Part shown: piece by piece, positions 32,240-44,000 of the stretch
Layout: each line of letters starts with the position of its first letter
Numbering within the stretch: the first letter of the stretch is position 1
Source: Ustilago trichophora
Lineage: Eukaryota > Basidiomycota > Ustilaginomycetes > Ustilaginales > Ustilaginaceae
Length of the DNA stretch: 64,000 nt
Assembly: GCA_900323505.1 (NCBI GenBank)
Contig: OOIN01000022.1
Coordinates: 186,001-250,000, forward strand
Direction: 5' to 3'
Translations under genes and position numbers: made by a program
Notes under the pieces: model-generated
Database searches by the model: none
Told to the model about the DNA's origin: nothing
Seen by the model: only the letters and a program-made list of their open reading frames with translations

Positions 32240-35200
32240 TTAAAACATCCCTCCGGTAGCTTGCATATACATACCCCCATTCAAGTTGTTCGGATATCCT
32301 CCTCCGCCCATGCCCGTTACACCAGCAGTGATCAATTTGGGACCACCCAAACCACCGGGACCAATAATTGGAGCATCCTCCTCTTCCTTCTCCTTTTCAC
32401 TATCCTTCTTGGCCCTTTCCTTGACCTCTTTTTCGAGCGCCTTCAACTTGTTACTCTGTTCGCGCATCGATTGCAACTGATACGGCATGGTGAAATCGCC
32501 CAATCCGTGCCTCCACGACAACTCCATGACAACATCCAATCGAACCAAGTCGTAACAGGCAAACAGCACCGCTGCATAACACTCCTTGTTTCCAATCTCG
32601 ACAAAGTACTCCAACAACTCCTCCGCCACACTCTCCGACCCGGAAACAGCCGCAGTCTCGATGGCATCTCGGAACAGCTTGTCCTGCTTGGAGAGCGCGA
32701 TACTCTCATCCCACCTCTCGTTCTTCTTGTACAGATGAGCTGCGAGGCGGCGGAATTCAAGCAGATCGTGCTTCTCCAATCGTTGGGCAAGAGAGATGGT
32801 GTCGAAATTGTCAAATCCATCAATGCTGCTTCGAAGCGTCTCGTAGTCCTCTTCTTCGATCAGCAGATCGTTGTAGGCATCGTTGACGGCTTCCAAGTTG
32901 TGATGCTGGACAGACATGAGGTAGCTTCGAATCAGGGGCACATTGTCGTTGTCCTTCTTCTTGAACATTCGTACCACTCGGCCGTGGTCGATTCGCTTGG
33001 CAAGGACGGTAAGCAGGTCGTTGAGCAACAGTGGGTGCTGCTCCAGATAGAATGTAAGTGCGCGGTAGTAGATCTCGACATTGGCAACCTTGGGCAGGAT
33101 GGCTTTGAACTGATCGTGATCCCATGCATCCGCAGCATGCTCCATGGTAGCAAGCGCAGCGTTGTCCATCTCGTCGTACTTTGTGTAGAGGTAGACCAGC
33201 TCCGACCACAAATGACACTGTTCGGCAACCTTGATGAGCTGAGGCAAGTTGGAGCGCGACCAGTAGAGCTTGAGGTGCTCCATCAGACGCTCGGGGCGGT
33301 ACTTGGCAAGCGCAACACCAGTCTGGGTAAAGACACCCATGTGTGCACGCTCTAGACCAAGAGCCTGCTCCAAAAGGTTGAGCAACTCGTCAAAGAATCC
33401 TTCCGCCTCGTAGGACCTAATGAGACCGGGCAGCTCCTCGGCGTGGGGGATGATGGCAAGTCCAGCGATCTGAGAAAGCTTGAACTCGCGCTTGCTGAGA
33501 CAGGCAGCGTGCACCTGCTTCCAGACGCTCGTATTGCCAGCCTTGCGAGCGGCATCCACGGCTCCCTGGTAGTCACCGAGGTAGACGAGGGTGGTGGCGA
33601 GACGGGCGTAGTTCGAGACACTGGTAAAGAGGAGCTTGGCTGCCTCGTAAAGCTCGTCGTTGAAGCACTTTTCACCAACACTGAGGATGTCGGCGACGTT
33701 GGTCATGCCGAGGAACTCCTCCATGTCGCCGAGACGGTTGGCCTTGGCGAGACAGTAGGCGTACTCGGTGTCGATCTTGGGCTCACGAGCCTTCTTTCGG
33801 GCCATCTGGAGGAAGCGGATCAGCTCCTCCTCCCTACCAGCGTGCTCAGCAATCTCGATGACCTCCTCGTAGTTGGACGGGTCCTCGGCCTTGACGTACG
33901 AGTCGATGGCATCCTTGACACGAAGACCGTCAAGCTGAGCCTTACCGAGACGCGACCAGATGGCGGGCTTGTTGAGCTTGTTGGCGTACTGCTGACCACG
34001 GTCGATCGAGACAATGTGCTCGACGAGTACGTTCATGGCATCCTCGTGCTGCTCGGCCTTGGAGAAGATGCGGAAGGCCTCCTCGTACAGACCGTGATCA
34101 ATGGCGATCTTGGCGATCTCTTCGACGTCGTAGCCATCGAGGCGGTCAATGTAGTTCATGACTTTGCCCTTGTCGGTGCGGACGGCGGTAAGAAGGAGCA
34201 AGTTCTGCAGACTGCGGTTGTCGCTGAACGCCGAAGGCTCGAGGATGATCTTCTCGAGCAGTTCGATAAGCTCGTGGGGCAAGTCGGCAGCCATGAAAGC
34301 CTTGACGGTGGCCGAGACGTCGTCGGGGTTGGTTGACTCGGGAACAGCAGTCGAAGTCACCTGCTCGACAAGCTGGCGGCGGTGGACGTTGTCCGAGGTG
34401 AGCACCTGCGCCCAGAGGTCGAGCTGACGTCTCTTGACGAGGTAGCGAGCCTGGTGCTTGAACATGGAGTTGTCGTTGGTGATCGAGATGAGCTCGTCAT
34501 CGCAGAAGCCCTTGGCGTAAGCAATGTAGGCGAGGTAAGGGTCGCGCTTCTCGCAGTATTTTCCGACAACACGGGGGTCGTACAGGTTGTTCTCCTTGAG
34601 GAACGACTCGGGGTTGTTGTTGCTGTCAATGGCGATCTTGGCCATGGCGTTGTAAAGAGGCTGATCCTCGGAACCGGCCTCGATCTTGGACTGCAACCAG
34701 GGCAAGATCAGCTTGAGGCGGTTGCGCTTCTCGACCTCCTCCACGAGCTCGTCAACTGGAATGGGGCCAGTGACCGACTGGAGCAAGTTCTTGATGACAC
34801 CTTCATCGCAGTCGACATCGAGCAAGCCACCAATGACCTGAGGAGTACGCGACGAGTTGACGCGCTGCACATAGACCTCGATAAAGTTGATGAGCATGTT
34901 TTGGTAGAGGTAGAGCACCAGGTCATGAACAAAGTCGAAGCGGTCGCAGACGATAATGAGGGGCAGCTGGTCCGAGAGCTTGGCCTCCTTGAGGAAATTC
35001 TTGACCTTCTCAGGGTTGTAGTAGTTGGACTCTCGGCAGATGCGCTCGACCTCGCGAATCTGGCCAGTGCGAGTAGCAGCCTGAATGTACTTGAAGTGCA
35101 CCTCGGGGTCGGTGGAAAGGTTGACGACCGAACCAAGATAGTAGTAAAGACCCTCGAAAGATTTGAACGACTCGAACATCTCGATCAGCTTGACAGGGCC

Positions 35201-37379
35201 AAGCAAGTCCGAGTACTTGGTGGCGATCTGAACGACGACCTGCAAGTTTTGGCGGATGTTGACCTTTAGCATCTCGCGCAAGCACTCGAGCGACTGCTCG
35301 ACGGTGAGCTTGCCAAAGTAGTTGACGAGCCACTCGGCCTGGAGGAGGTTGGTGTGAACAACGACGCGCTTGATGTCGGAGTTGTCCTCGTAGTGCTCGA
35401 GCGCACGCTGCAGCAAACCGGCCTTCTCGCAGAGGTTGGCGATGCGGGGACGGTCGTAGTGGGTGAACATCTCGTTGCCGAGAATGGCATCGGCGACCTG
35501 GGGAGCGTTGACGAGGTTCATCTCGAGAAGACGGGTCTGGAGGTGAGCCTGCTCGGGCTTGTTATCCTTGAGGGCGTCGAGCAGGAAGCTAGTGGCTTGC
35601 TGGATCATGTTTTGGCTCATGAAGATGTCGGTGACACGCTCAATGTCGACCAGAGGACCCGACTCGTCACCGACCAAACTGCTGGCGAACTCGGCACCCT
35701 TCTCGGGGTTGGTGCGGACAATGTGTTGGAGGAGAGCGGCGTAATCGGGAGTGTAGCCGACCTTTTTGGCGTAGAGAACAATCTTGTCAAATTGACCGGT
35801 CTCGGCGAAGCAGGCAACAACCTTGTTGGGGACATTGGCACGGAGGTAGACGCTCAGAGCCAAGTTCATGTCGTGCTGGCGGACAATGTCACCGAGTTCC
35901 TCGGAGCACTCAATCTTGCTCTCCTTGAGCCACTTTTCGAGCAAGTGCTTGCGGCCCTGGTTGAGGACGGGACGAGCGAGCTCGAGCGACTCGAACTTGT
36001 TAAGCGAACCCTTCTCGAGGAGGATACCAAAGTACTGGAGAATGGGGGAGAGAGTGCCGGGCTGATTGGGGACCTGCTTGAACTGCTCGATGGTCTGCGA
36101 GGTTCGAAGGATGCCGCGTGGCGAGTTGGCAGCGATCTTGGCGGCTTCACCGTACTGTCCTGTGGAGAAGAGCGAGTGGAACTGCTGAAGGTAGAGGTCA
36201 TCGGCTCCTGGTAGATCACCGCGCGAGGCAAGCTTGAAGGCGAGCTCCGAGTTGTTGAGGGTGCGAAGAATGTAAGGGATCACGGTGTTCTCATCGACCG
36301 AGACCGAGAGGACCTGACCTTTGCGATTGATACCGATGATGCCGCTGGTGGACTCGTGCTCTGCAGTGACAAAGATGGTGTCGCCGGAGATACGATTCAT
36401 GTAGATGCAAGCGCCGCTCTCGAGGTCGTAGAGATGGATGAAACCGTACTTTGTGACGAGGTAGACGATGCCGTACCGCTTGCTGACCTGCATAGCGACG
36501 GGAAAGTCGTTGGTAGCCTCTGGTGGGAAAAAGACATCGACGGCCTTCTTGGTAAAAGCGGGCTGGCCATTCTGGTGATCAATCTCGACGACATGCAACT
36601 TGGCGCCGGTGGCGGTTCGGTTGGCAAAAGTGAAGAGCTTGAAGGGGTTGGGTGCTGTGTCGGACTTGAGCTCTGCAAAGGCGGCGGCATGACCCTCGAT
36701 GGGCTGCGAGACGCCACGGTCGCGCGAGTAGAGCTGCATGGAACCCTTGACGCGGAAAGCGTTGGGAGCGCCCGAGGTGTTGCCAGAGATACCGACGAGG
36801 ACGAGCCACTTTTCATCTTGACTTGCGCGGTAGTTGATGATCTGAGTACCTTGCAAGCTGACGTGACGATCAAAGACTTTTGCTGGAGCAGCTTCGCCTT
36901 CCATGGACCAATGGTATACGGCAGTTTCGGTGACGATACCGAGGGTGGTGTTGCTGATCCACTTCCAAAAGGTGACATCCTCGTTCATGAGATGCGACTT
37001 GACTTTGGATTTTGCCTCGATGTTGAAGATCTGAAGTTGCCGCGCCGACTTGAGAGCAATGATTTTCTGAATAGGATTCATGATGGCCGAGTCGGCGGTG
37101 ATTGGTCTCCTCATGCTGTCGTTGTTGCAGAGGAAAAAGAGGTAGGGTCAGTGACGTGGAATGGTTTGACAAATGAATGGCTTGAATGGCTACTACTTAC
37201 ACATCGCTGATATCATTCAAGTTGACAATGACGACCGAGTTCTGACCGTTGACGCTTTCACGAACGCAAACAAAGTTTTCGGACTCGAGGGTGACGTTGG
37301 CAAACGAGATGCTCTCTGCGGCAATGCCGACGTTTGTGAGCTGAACATGCTCGGAAAAGTTGATGGGCTTGTCCGCCAT
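32240..37379 (-). CDS. chc1: Clathrin heavy chain (2 exons)
   Basis: Scaffold of clathrin coats for endocytosis and trans-Golgi/endosome traffic. Exons 37379-37201 and 37115-32240 (intron 85 nt, GTAAGT/ACAG) give 1684 residues, close to the usual 1675. The N-terminus [19 protein letters not shown] and the beta-propeller (about 1-330, with [19 protein letters not shown]) are followed by the alpha-solenoid of clathrin repeats (for example [20 protein letters not shown] and [20 protein letters not shown]). Near the C-terminus a coiled trimerisation part ([17 protein letters not shown]) precedes a Gly/Met-rich tail ([20 protein letters not shown]). Codon choice avoids CTA, TTA and TCA so strongly that the opposite strand has several open frames of 280-400 codons; these are shadows. 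Confidence 0.98.
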
Positions 37380-38333
37380 GTCTGATGATGCGAGATGTGA
37401 TGTAGCTGTACCAACAGTGCTAGTATTGCGAGGCGATCCTAGTCGGGAGAAGGAAGAAGAGATGAGCTAGACCCTTTTGGAGTGCGATGGGGTAATAGAT
37501 GAGGTGGTCGGAGCAGACGCACGCGACGTTGCTTGTAGAGAGAGTCGAATGCTAGGTATTGTGTCTGGTCGTAGACTGAACAAAAAAGAGGAAGAGGAAG
37601 AAAAGAGAAGAAAGAAGAATATACACAACGATGATGATGATGATGATGATGATAGAGGATAGTGAAGGGAAGGAGAAGGCTCGGATAGACAAGCAGCTTC
37701 GAGGTTGCGAACAGGCCAGGCTCTACTGCACACACGCACACTGCTCACTGCGCAGTCAGAGGGGAGAGAGAAGCACAGCTGAGCACAGTAAGGTTAGCCA
37801 GCGTGTTCAACATTGAAATGGCCATTTTGGGAGTTGCGCACAGAGCACTTCCAAGTTCAACCACAATCTTCCTGATTAATTTCAACCTTGAATGGGCTCT
37901 CTGTCCTGTATTCAACATGCAAAGGGGACAGCCACGCTTTCACCGCCTAGAGCTTCAAAAATTGTAATCCGACGCGTGTCAAACACAAAGAGAGTCGAGA
38001 TCTTGGAATTGAATTGAATTTCAACATGCGTCTCCGATCGAGTGTTGGCTTTGTTTCCTTGATCGAAGAAGCGTTGAAGCGTTGAAGCGTTGAAGCGTTG
38101 AATTCTCATTCTGTCACACTCTCTTTTCTCTCGGCCCAGAAATACAGCGACGCGCGTCACTTTGCTCCACTTTGGTCAGTCACACTTACACAGGCCACAC
38201 AACCAACCACTCGGTTGTCACTTTCTTTACACCTCTTTCTTCAACATCCTCGACATCATCCTTACAATCACCAGCATCCACCTAGGCCGAGCGAACAACA
38301 CTCGGAGGCAGCTGCTCATACACGCATCTCACC
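37380..38333. promoter_or_regulatory. Shared divergent promoter, chc1 / rpt4
   Basis: 954 bp between start codons. It contains (ATG)n/(GAT)n at about 37630-37652 and four GAAGCGTT units at 38068-38099. The last 110 bases form a CT/CA-rich leader for rpt4. Confidence 0.5.
38068..38099 (+). repeat. Four tandem GAAGCGTT units
   Basis: Four perfect 8-bp direct repeats about 235-265 bp upstream of the rpt4 ATG in the divergent promoter. Confidence 0.8.
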
Positions 38334-39560
38334 ATGGCTGACCCAACTCCTTCCACATCAACACAACCTCCCTCGGAGCCCGTCCTCTCCACCGACCCTG
38401 CAAAGGATAAAGCGCTCAAAGCTTACAAAAAAGCACTCAAGCAGCACAATGAGCTCTCCGAAAACCTCAAAAAGCTCCGTTTCGGTCTCAAGGATCTCGA
38501 AAAGGCCTACGACAAGACCGAAGATGACATCAAGGCGCTCCAGTCCGTCGGTCAGATCATCGGTGAAGTGCTCAAGCAGCTCGATGAGGAGCGATACATT
38601 GTCAAAGCCTCTTCGGGTCCTCGATATGTCGTTGGCATCCGTGCCAGCGTACCCAAGCACAAGCTCAAGCAAGGTGTACGTGTTTCGCTCGACATGACCA
38701 CTTTGACCATCATGCGCATCTTGCCACGTGAAGTCGACCCGTTGGTCTACAATATGAGCATGGAAGATCCTGGAGCTGCCAGCTTTGCTGGAATCGGTGG
38801 TCTTTCCGATCAGATTCGAGAGTTGAGGGAAGTCATTGAATTGCCTTTGCTCAACCCGGAGCTTTTCATGCGTGTGGGCATCAAGCCTCCCAAAGGTGTC
38901 TTGCTCTATGGTCCCCCTGGAACTGGTAAAACCCTGCTTGCTCGTGCTGTCGCAAGCACCCTCGAAACCAACTTTCTCAAAGTCGTCTCCTCCGCCATTG
39001 TCGACAAGTACATTGGAGAATCGGCGCGTCTGATCCGAGAAATGTTTGGTTACGCCAAAGAACACGAACCATGTATCATCTTTATGGACGAGATCGACGC
39101 CATTGGAGGTCGACGTTTCTCGGAAGGCACCTCGGCCGATCGTGAGATCCAACGAACCTTGATGGAACTTCTCAACCAGATGGACGGTTTCGACTACTTG
39201 GGAAAGACAAAGATCATCATGGCCACCAATCGACCCGACACTCTCGACCCCGCTCTCATGCGTCCCGGTAGAATCGATAGGAAGATTGAGATTCCTCTCC
39301 CCAACGAACAGTCACGATTGGAAATCTTGAAGATCCACACAAAGCCAGTCGCCAAGAAGGAAGAATTGGATTACGAGGCCATCGTCAAGCTCAGCGATGG
39401 ATTCAACGGCGCCGACTTGAGAAATGTCGCAACAGAGGCCGGTATGTTTGCCATTAGGGACGACAGAGATTACTGCGTTCAGGAGGACTTTATGAAGGCA
39501 GTGAGAAAGTTACAGGAGGCAAAGAGGCATGAGAGTAAGATTGATTACAGTGCTGTTTAA
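38334..39560 (+). CDS. rpt4: 26S proteasome regulatory ATPase Rpt4
   Basis: One of six AAA+ ATPases in the 19S base that unfold ubiquitinated substrates and open the 20S gate. Single exon, 408 residues. An N-terminal coiled coil (about 25-75) is followed by an OB-fold segment ([20 protein letters not shown]) and the linker [17 protein letters not shown], which singles out Rpt4 among the Rpt subunits. Walker A GPPGTGKT is at 193-200, Walker [10 protein letters not shown] at 251-259, and the second region of homology includes [16 protein letters not shown]. No C-terminal HbYX motif is present (ends DYSAV), as expected for Rpt4. Start context CACCATGGC is strong. Confidence 0.96.
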   Translation: MADPTPSTSTQPPSEPVLSTDPAKDKALKAYKKALKQHNELSENLKKLRFGLKDLEKAYDKTEDDIKALQSVGQIIGEVLKQLDEERYIVKASSGPRYVVGIRASVPKHKLKQGVRVSLDMTTLTIMRILPREVDPLVYNMSMEDPGAASFAGIGGLSDQIRELREVIELPLLNPELFMRVGIKPPKGVLLYGPPGTGKTLLARAVASTLETNFLKVVSSAIVDKYIGESARLIREMFGYAKEHEPCIIFMDEIDAIGGRRFSEGTSADREIQRTLMELLNQMDGFDYLGKTKIIMATNRPDTLDPALMRPGRIDRKIEIPLPNEQSRLEILKIHTKPVAKKEELDYEAIVKLSDGFNGADLRNVATEAGMFAIRDDRDYCVQEDFMKAVRKLQEAKRHESKIDYSAV

Positions 39561-39973
39561 ATCGGTTGCTGGTTTGTTTTCTGTTTGCAATTGCATACTT
39601 TGTTAAAACAAAGAAAGGTGGCATTGACCAATAGAGTGTGTGAGAGGGGGTGTGTTGAAGATGAACGGAACCTTCAAGTCAGTTCTGGTTTCAAGAGTTA
39701 TTCCGCCACAAAGCTCTGATTTGGATACACACATTTTGATAGCCTCTGACAAACGTAGATCAGAGGAACAAGGTCAAGATTAACAGAGGAAAGATTGATT
39801 ACAGCAACGGATGTAAACAACGAGGAGGAACAATATTTAACAACAAGAGGGAAGTGTGTACTGAAATAATTTTGTGATGCCAGATCGTGAAGAAAGGAAA
39901 TTGGAAAGAATCAAAGCGTTGCCCTAAAGCCTTTGTGTTTGGAAGGGCTACGATATGTAATTGTTATTTGGGG
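39561..39973. other. Convergent 3' region (rpt4 / Knh1-like gene)
   Basis: 413 bp of AT-richer sequence between two stop codons; no gene seen. Confidence 0.5.
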
Positions 39974-40561
39974 TTAGATACCAGCGTTTTCGAGAGCCGA
40001 GTTGATTTTTGCCTCTACCTGTTTTTTAATCTGTTCTCCCAATGGTGACTTTTCGTCACTACCAGCCGATTTGATGGTAAACTTCTCACTAGCATTGCCC
40101 GAATCACCCATAACGACTACAATGTAATCGTTCCTCTGCTTCAAATCCTCGGGTAAAGTCACCTGAACCTTTCCATCTTTGATTGGGAAGCCATCGGCTA
40201 GAGTCCAATGCAAGTTCAATCCACCAGCCCCATCGGCAGGTGTGTAACCCAACTTGATCATGCCTTTATAAGATTCTGCCTCGACAGGGATGTCGGAAGA
40301 GTCCCATTCGACCGTATAACTCTGACCGGCTGTCCAAACGGTGCTAGCGACCGGAGAGGTGATGTGGGGATTGTAGACCAATCGTTTGTCCAACGATACA
40401 TCCCGACCAAGCATAAGCGATTCATAGTTTGTTGCTTCAAACTGTCGCTTCAGCATCACCTCGGCATCTGAAGAGGTTCCATAGTTGGCAAGAGTAGCTG
40501 GTGCAGATAGAACCGAGCTGATGAAAAGGGTGGTGGTAAGCAAGATGGTAGAGAGCTGCAT
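39974..40561 (-). CDS. Secreted Kre9/Knh1-domain protein with Kex2-like sites
   Basis: 195-residue secreted protein. A signal peptide MQLSTILLTTTLFISSVLSA is likely cleaved near residue 20. Residues about 61-165 form a Kre9/Knh1 N-terminal-type domain (VYNPHITSPVASTVWTAGQ, TVEWDSSDIP, DYIVVVMGDSGNASEKFTI), a beta-sandwich found in fungal cell-wall proteins linked to beta-1,6-glucan. Two dibasic Lys-Arg pairs, LKR (38-39) and DKR (59-60), precede this domain, so Kex2-type processing could release one or two peptides of about 20 residues and a mature form starting LVYNPH. There is no Ser/Thr-rich stalk or hydrophobic GPI-type tail; it ends in a charged helix (EQIKKQVEAKINSALENAGI). An upstream in-frame extension to 40732 is low-complexity leader. 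Confidence 0.75.
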   Translation of the reverse strand: MQLSTILLTTTLFISSVLSAPATLANYGTSSDAEVMLKRQFEATNYESLMLGRDVSLDKRLVYNPHITSPVASTVWTAGQSYTVEWDSSDIPVEAESYKGMIKLGYTPADGAGGLNLHWTLADGFPIKDGKVQVTLPEDLKQRNDYIVVVMGDSGNASEKFTIKSAGSDEKSPLGEQIKKQVEAKINSALENAGI

Positions 40562-40819
40562 CTTGAAACTATGACGCGAACCGAAAAAAGAAAGCAGGGG
40601 AAAGGGGGGATGGCTTCCTTGTGGTTTCTGATGGTGATGGTGATGATAAGGGTTGTGAATGTTCTGTGTATGTGTGAGAGTGTGTGTGAGAGAGATTATG
40701 TGTGTGTGTGTGTGTTGGCAAACGTTCCTCAAGAGACGACAAGAATCAACGTAGAGTGAAGGAAAGAGATGTACGAGATAGGGACAAGGTCTTCAGAAAG
40801 GGAAGTGGGGGGGCTCTAC

Positions 40820-40825
40820 TTTAAA
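40820..40825 (-). promoter_or_regulatory. TATA-like element upstream of Knh1-like gene
   Basis: TTTAAA in the text GGGCTCTACTTTAAAGGAAA, about 260 nt upstream of the ATG at 40561, a spacing similar to the TATA-to-ATG distance of the Rep1-like gene. Confidence 0.35.
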
Positions 40826-40999
40826 GGAAAGGGCGGGAGGCAATACGTCCACGCAAGGAGGCTTAGCGTATTCCACCCAACCGCCCACCTATTCCCCACC
40901 CATCCCTGCTTGCTTCTTTTTCGCCCCTTTCGCCCATCCACCCTACAAAGGACGGGAGCAACAAAGACGAACAAGAGGAATGTATGCCTTCCAACACAT

Positions 41000-41031
<32 letters not shown>
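41000..41031 (+). repeat. (CA)16 microsatellite
   Basis: Uninterrupted CA dinucleotides about 450 nt upstream of the Knh1-like ATG. Confidence 0.9.
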
Positions 41032-41033
<2 letters not shown>

Positions 41034-44000
41034 AACGGCGAATTCTCCTGAGCGTTCCAGAAAGAGCAAGTCCACAGCACAGAGAGAGATAGTTCAGGGT
41101 CCTTTGTGTGAGAGGTGTGGTGTGTGTGTGGCTGTCAAAAGAAAATCAAATTTGCGTGGCTGCATGTTGCGCGGTGCATGTGTCATATTCCTGGTCTTGA
41201 TCGGTTGAGAGAGCAGGCATGGCATGCGCACCGAGCGAAGCGCGTTTTTCTTTTTCTTTTAAAAAAAAAAATGTGGGGCATGTCAGGCGCACAAAAGACA
41301 GCAATATGCATTCTTTACATTCTAAAGACAAAAATAAATAAATTAGAACGAGGCTTGCCGCTTTAAGAGGTGCACCCTGCCATTCTGTGCCGTAGACGAG
41401 AGACAGATAGTGGTAGCGCTTAGGGCAAGAGAAAAGACGAGAGGAGAAGGTTCTAGTCCGATCAGAGCACTCTTCCCCTCTCTCTCTCTCTGTGAACAAA
41501 GAGGATCTAAGTGATGTTAACAACGCGCAATCCCGAGGCAAACCTTCTTGTCTTCACTCTCGCTCCCTCACCGGACACTAGCCTTCCATCTTTACAGCGC
41601 CTTGAAAGCTTGCCAAGACCGACACACGTCTCTAAAAGAGTGGCGACACCGCCGGAATACTTGTCCCCGACCGCAAGAGAATCCACCTAGAGAGGCAGGG
41701 GCTCTGTCCTCTCGGTGCAGGGATAATTCAACATCCCACACACCTTCTTTGATGCAGAAAAGCGGCGGTGGTGCTCAATGAGGAAAGCAGAGCAAAAAGG
41801 AAAGTGAGATGCATCGCATTTCGTTCAGGGTCTGATCTGTTCATGCACGAGGGGTTGTGGTTGTGGCTCGGTTTGGCTTGCCGAACCCGTCTCACGAAAC
41901 AAGAAAAAGAAAGAAAGAAAAGAAGAAGAAGAAAAAAAAAAAAAGAGTAGATTTTAGGCCTCATCCCGTCTCTTTTTTTTTCGATATGCATTCTACTTGC
42001 GGTTAGATATGGTCCGCCCCCGTCGGCTTCAGCCCGTCATCCCGACCAACATGACTTTTCGGTTTGTTGCAAGCCACTTGCGGTAAAATAGATTGAATCA
42101 TTCAACCGAGTTGATTTGACCGTTTGGATCCTGTTTTGAGTTCGCTCTTTCATCGGGAACAGCTGTTCTTTTTTTCCGGATTTGAGCAAGAAAGATGCAA
42201 CCTCGGAGTCACGCAACTCCGTGCACACCTCATTGCTCTAGCGTCGACATCTCGCGTTTTCAATAAAAGGAAAAAGAGCTTCCTCTACATGGCGCAGGAA
42301 AAGGGAGGGCGTTTACAGTATTGCTGCACCAGAATATGTCATTGTGCACACACTAGACGATCCACTTTCTTGGTATCAACCAAAAATCCATGTTGATCTC
42401 GTCGGTGCTCGCAATGTGGGAGACTGTCCGCTTCTACCGTTCAGAATCGTCTCGTTCGGCACCCATCTCCGAGCACTGTATGCTTGATCGTCAAAGATGA
42501 GGCTGTGTCCTTGAAATACGACGTAGAAAAGAAAAGCAAAAGTTGTGGTCGTAAAAAGTCAACCTCGGCTGCAACCTACATTGCAGCTTCACGCGGTCCG
42601 CACAAACTTAGCCTCTTTCTCCCTCTCACACTCTCTTTTTTCCCTGCATTCGTCAATGCACCGCTCCGTTGTTCGCGATCAACCTTCGACAGCAGCTCGT
42701 CTTTGCTATCCGAGGCTTTAGCTTCGACCGCTTCCAACAAACTACCTCCTGGCGCTTTATCTAGCAAGCATATGCAGCACACGATGGTGTTGCAGTTACG
42801 AAAAAAAAAAAGTGTACTTGGTTCGGACAGCAACCGCCCCGCACCGCGCTGCAAGAGATGCAGGTGATGGACGGGTCTTTTTTCGACTCTGAGCCAAGCG
42901 AGTGCAAGTGCAAGTGCGAGTGCGAGTGCGAGTGCGAGTGCGGAGCTTGCATCCGGTCTTCTCGATGGTCTCCAACAGTGGAGAGCTTGTTTCCGTGCAT
43001 TTGGTGCTGTGCGAGAGACATCAAGCCCGCTTTTCGCTTCGAAAGGAGGTGCACGATGCAGAATTCGCTAGCGATAGGCGGTCTCAGTCGTTTTGCTTCA
43101 GATGCAATGCAGTGACGTTCGTTCGGCGCTAGGGTCTTAGCTAGCCAGCAACCGAGCGAGCGGGGTAGGTCAAGCGGTGTCTAAGACACAAAAGATCACA
43201 CTTACAGTACTCGGTCTCCTCCTCCCTGACATCCTCGTCATCGATACAACCTAGCGTGGGAGACTTGTAACCCATCCTCACAGCCTCGCAAAAGGCGCTG
43301 TCGAGTTGTCTGGCACTTTCCAGAAGAAAAAAACAAAAGGTAGACAGCCGCGTAGCGGTAACTTAGAAGCGCTCCTCTTTTTCAATCGAGACATCGGAGT
43401 TGCGCGTTGTCACCTGTCACACGTGAGGTACAGCTTTAGTTTCCAAGTCCGCCAAGCGTTGGATCTCTTTTTCGCATCTCTTGTTCGCAATGCACCACTC
43501 GTCTTGAGAGCAGAAAGTCGTCGTCCAGCAATCTAGTGCAATGTGTGATGCACAACACAAGAGCACGTTCCATGCTGATGATTTGGTGGTGGTGACCGGA
43601 TCGAGAACGCCGGACACATCGGCGACTTGAACCTCTTTTCTTGGCTTGGCCATGACAGTTGCACGCCACGTAGCGTCATCATGCTCTAGCTCGAACGAGG
43701 TAAGCGATGCCCCTTTTGACCGAATTCCGGTTCGGATTGGACGTCCGTTGCGCTGGCTTCGAGTTCGAGTCTATTTGACCACCTTCGATCACACTTGCCT
43801 GCGGCCCGGATTTCCTACAGGCTTGCAAAGTAGGGCCCGCCTCGATCATGTATCGAACAACTGCGTATTTGCTCGACCTCGTGGAGTCTTTGACTTTTTT
43901 TTTCCTTGGCGGTGGAGCGTGACATGCAGCGGCCAACGCTTGCCAACGTGGTCAAAGAACAGCACCGAGCCGACGGTGAAGGATAAGTTAGAGCATTCCT

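Noticed and set aside
32165..37210. Several plus-strand open frames of 284-396 codons opposite clathrin heavy chain
   Set aside because: They mirror the coding strand of a very conserved gene whose codon bias avoids CTA, TTA and TCA, leaving the antisense without stops. Sequences have no recognisable features.
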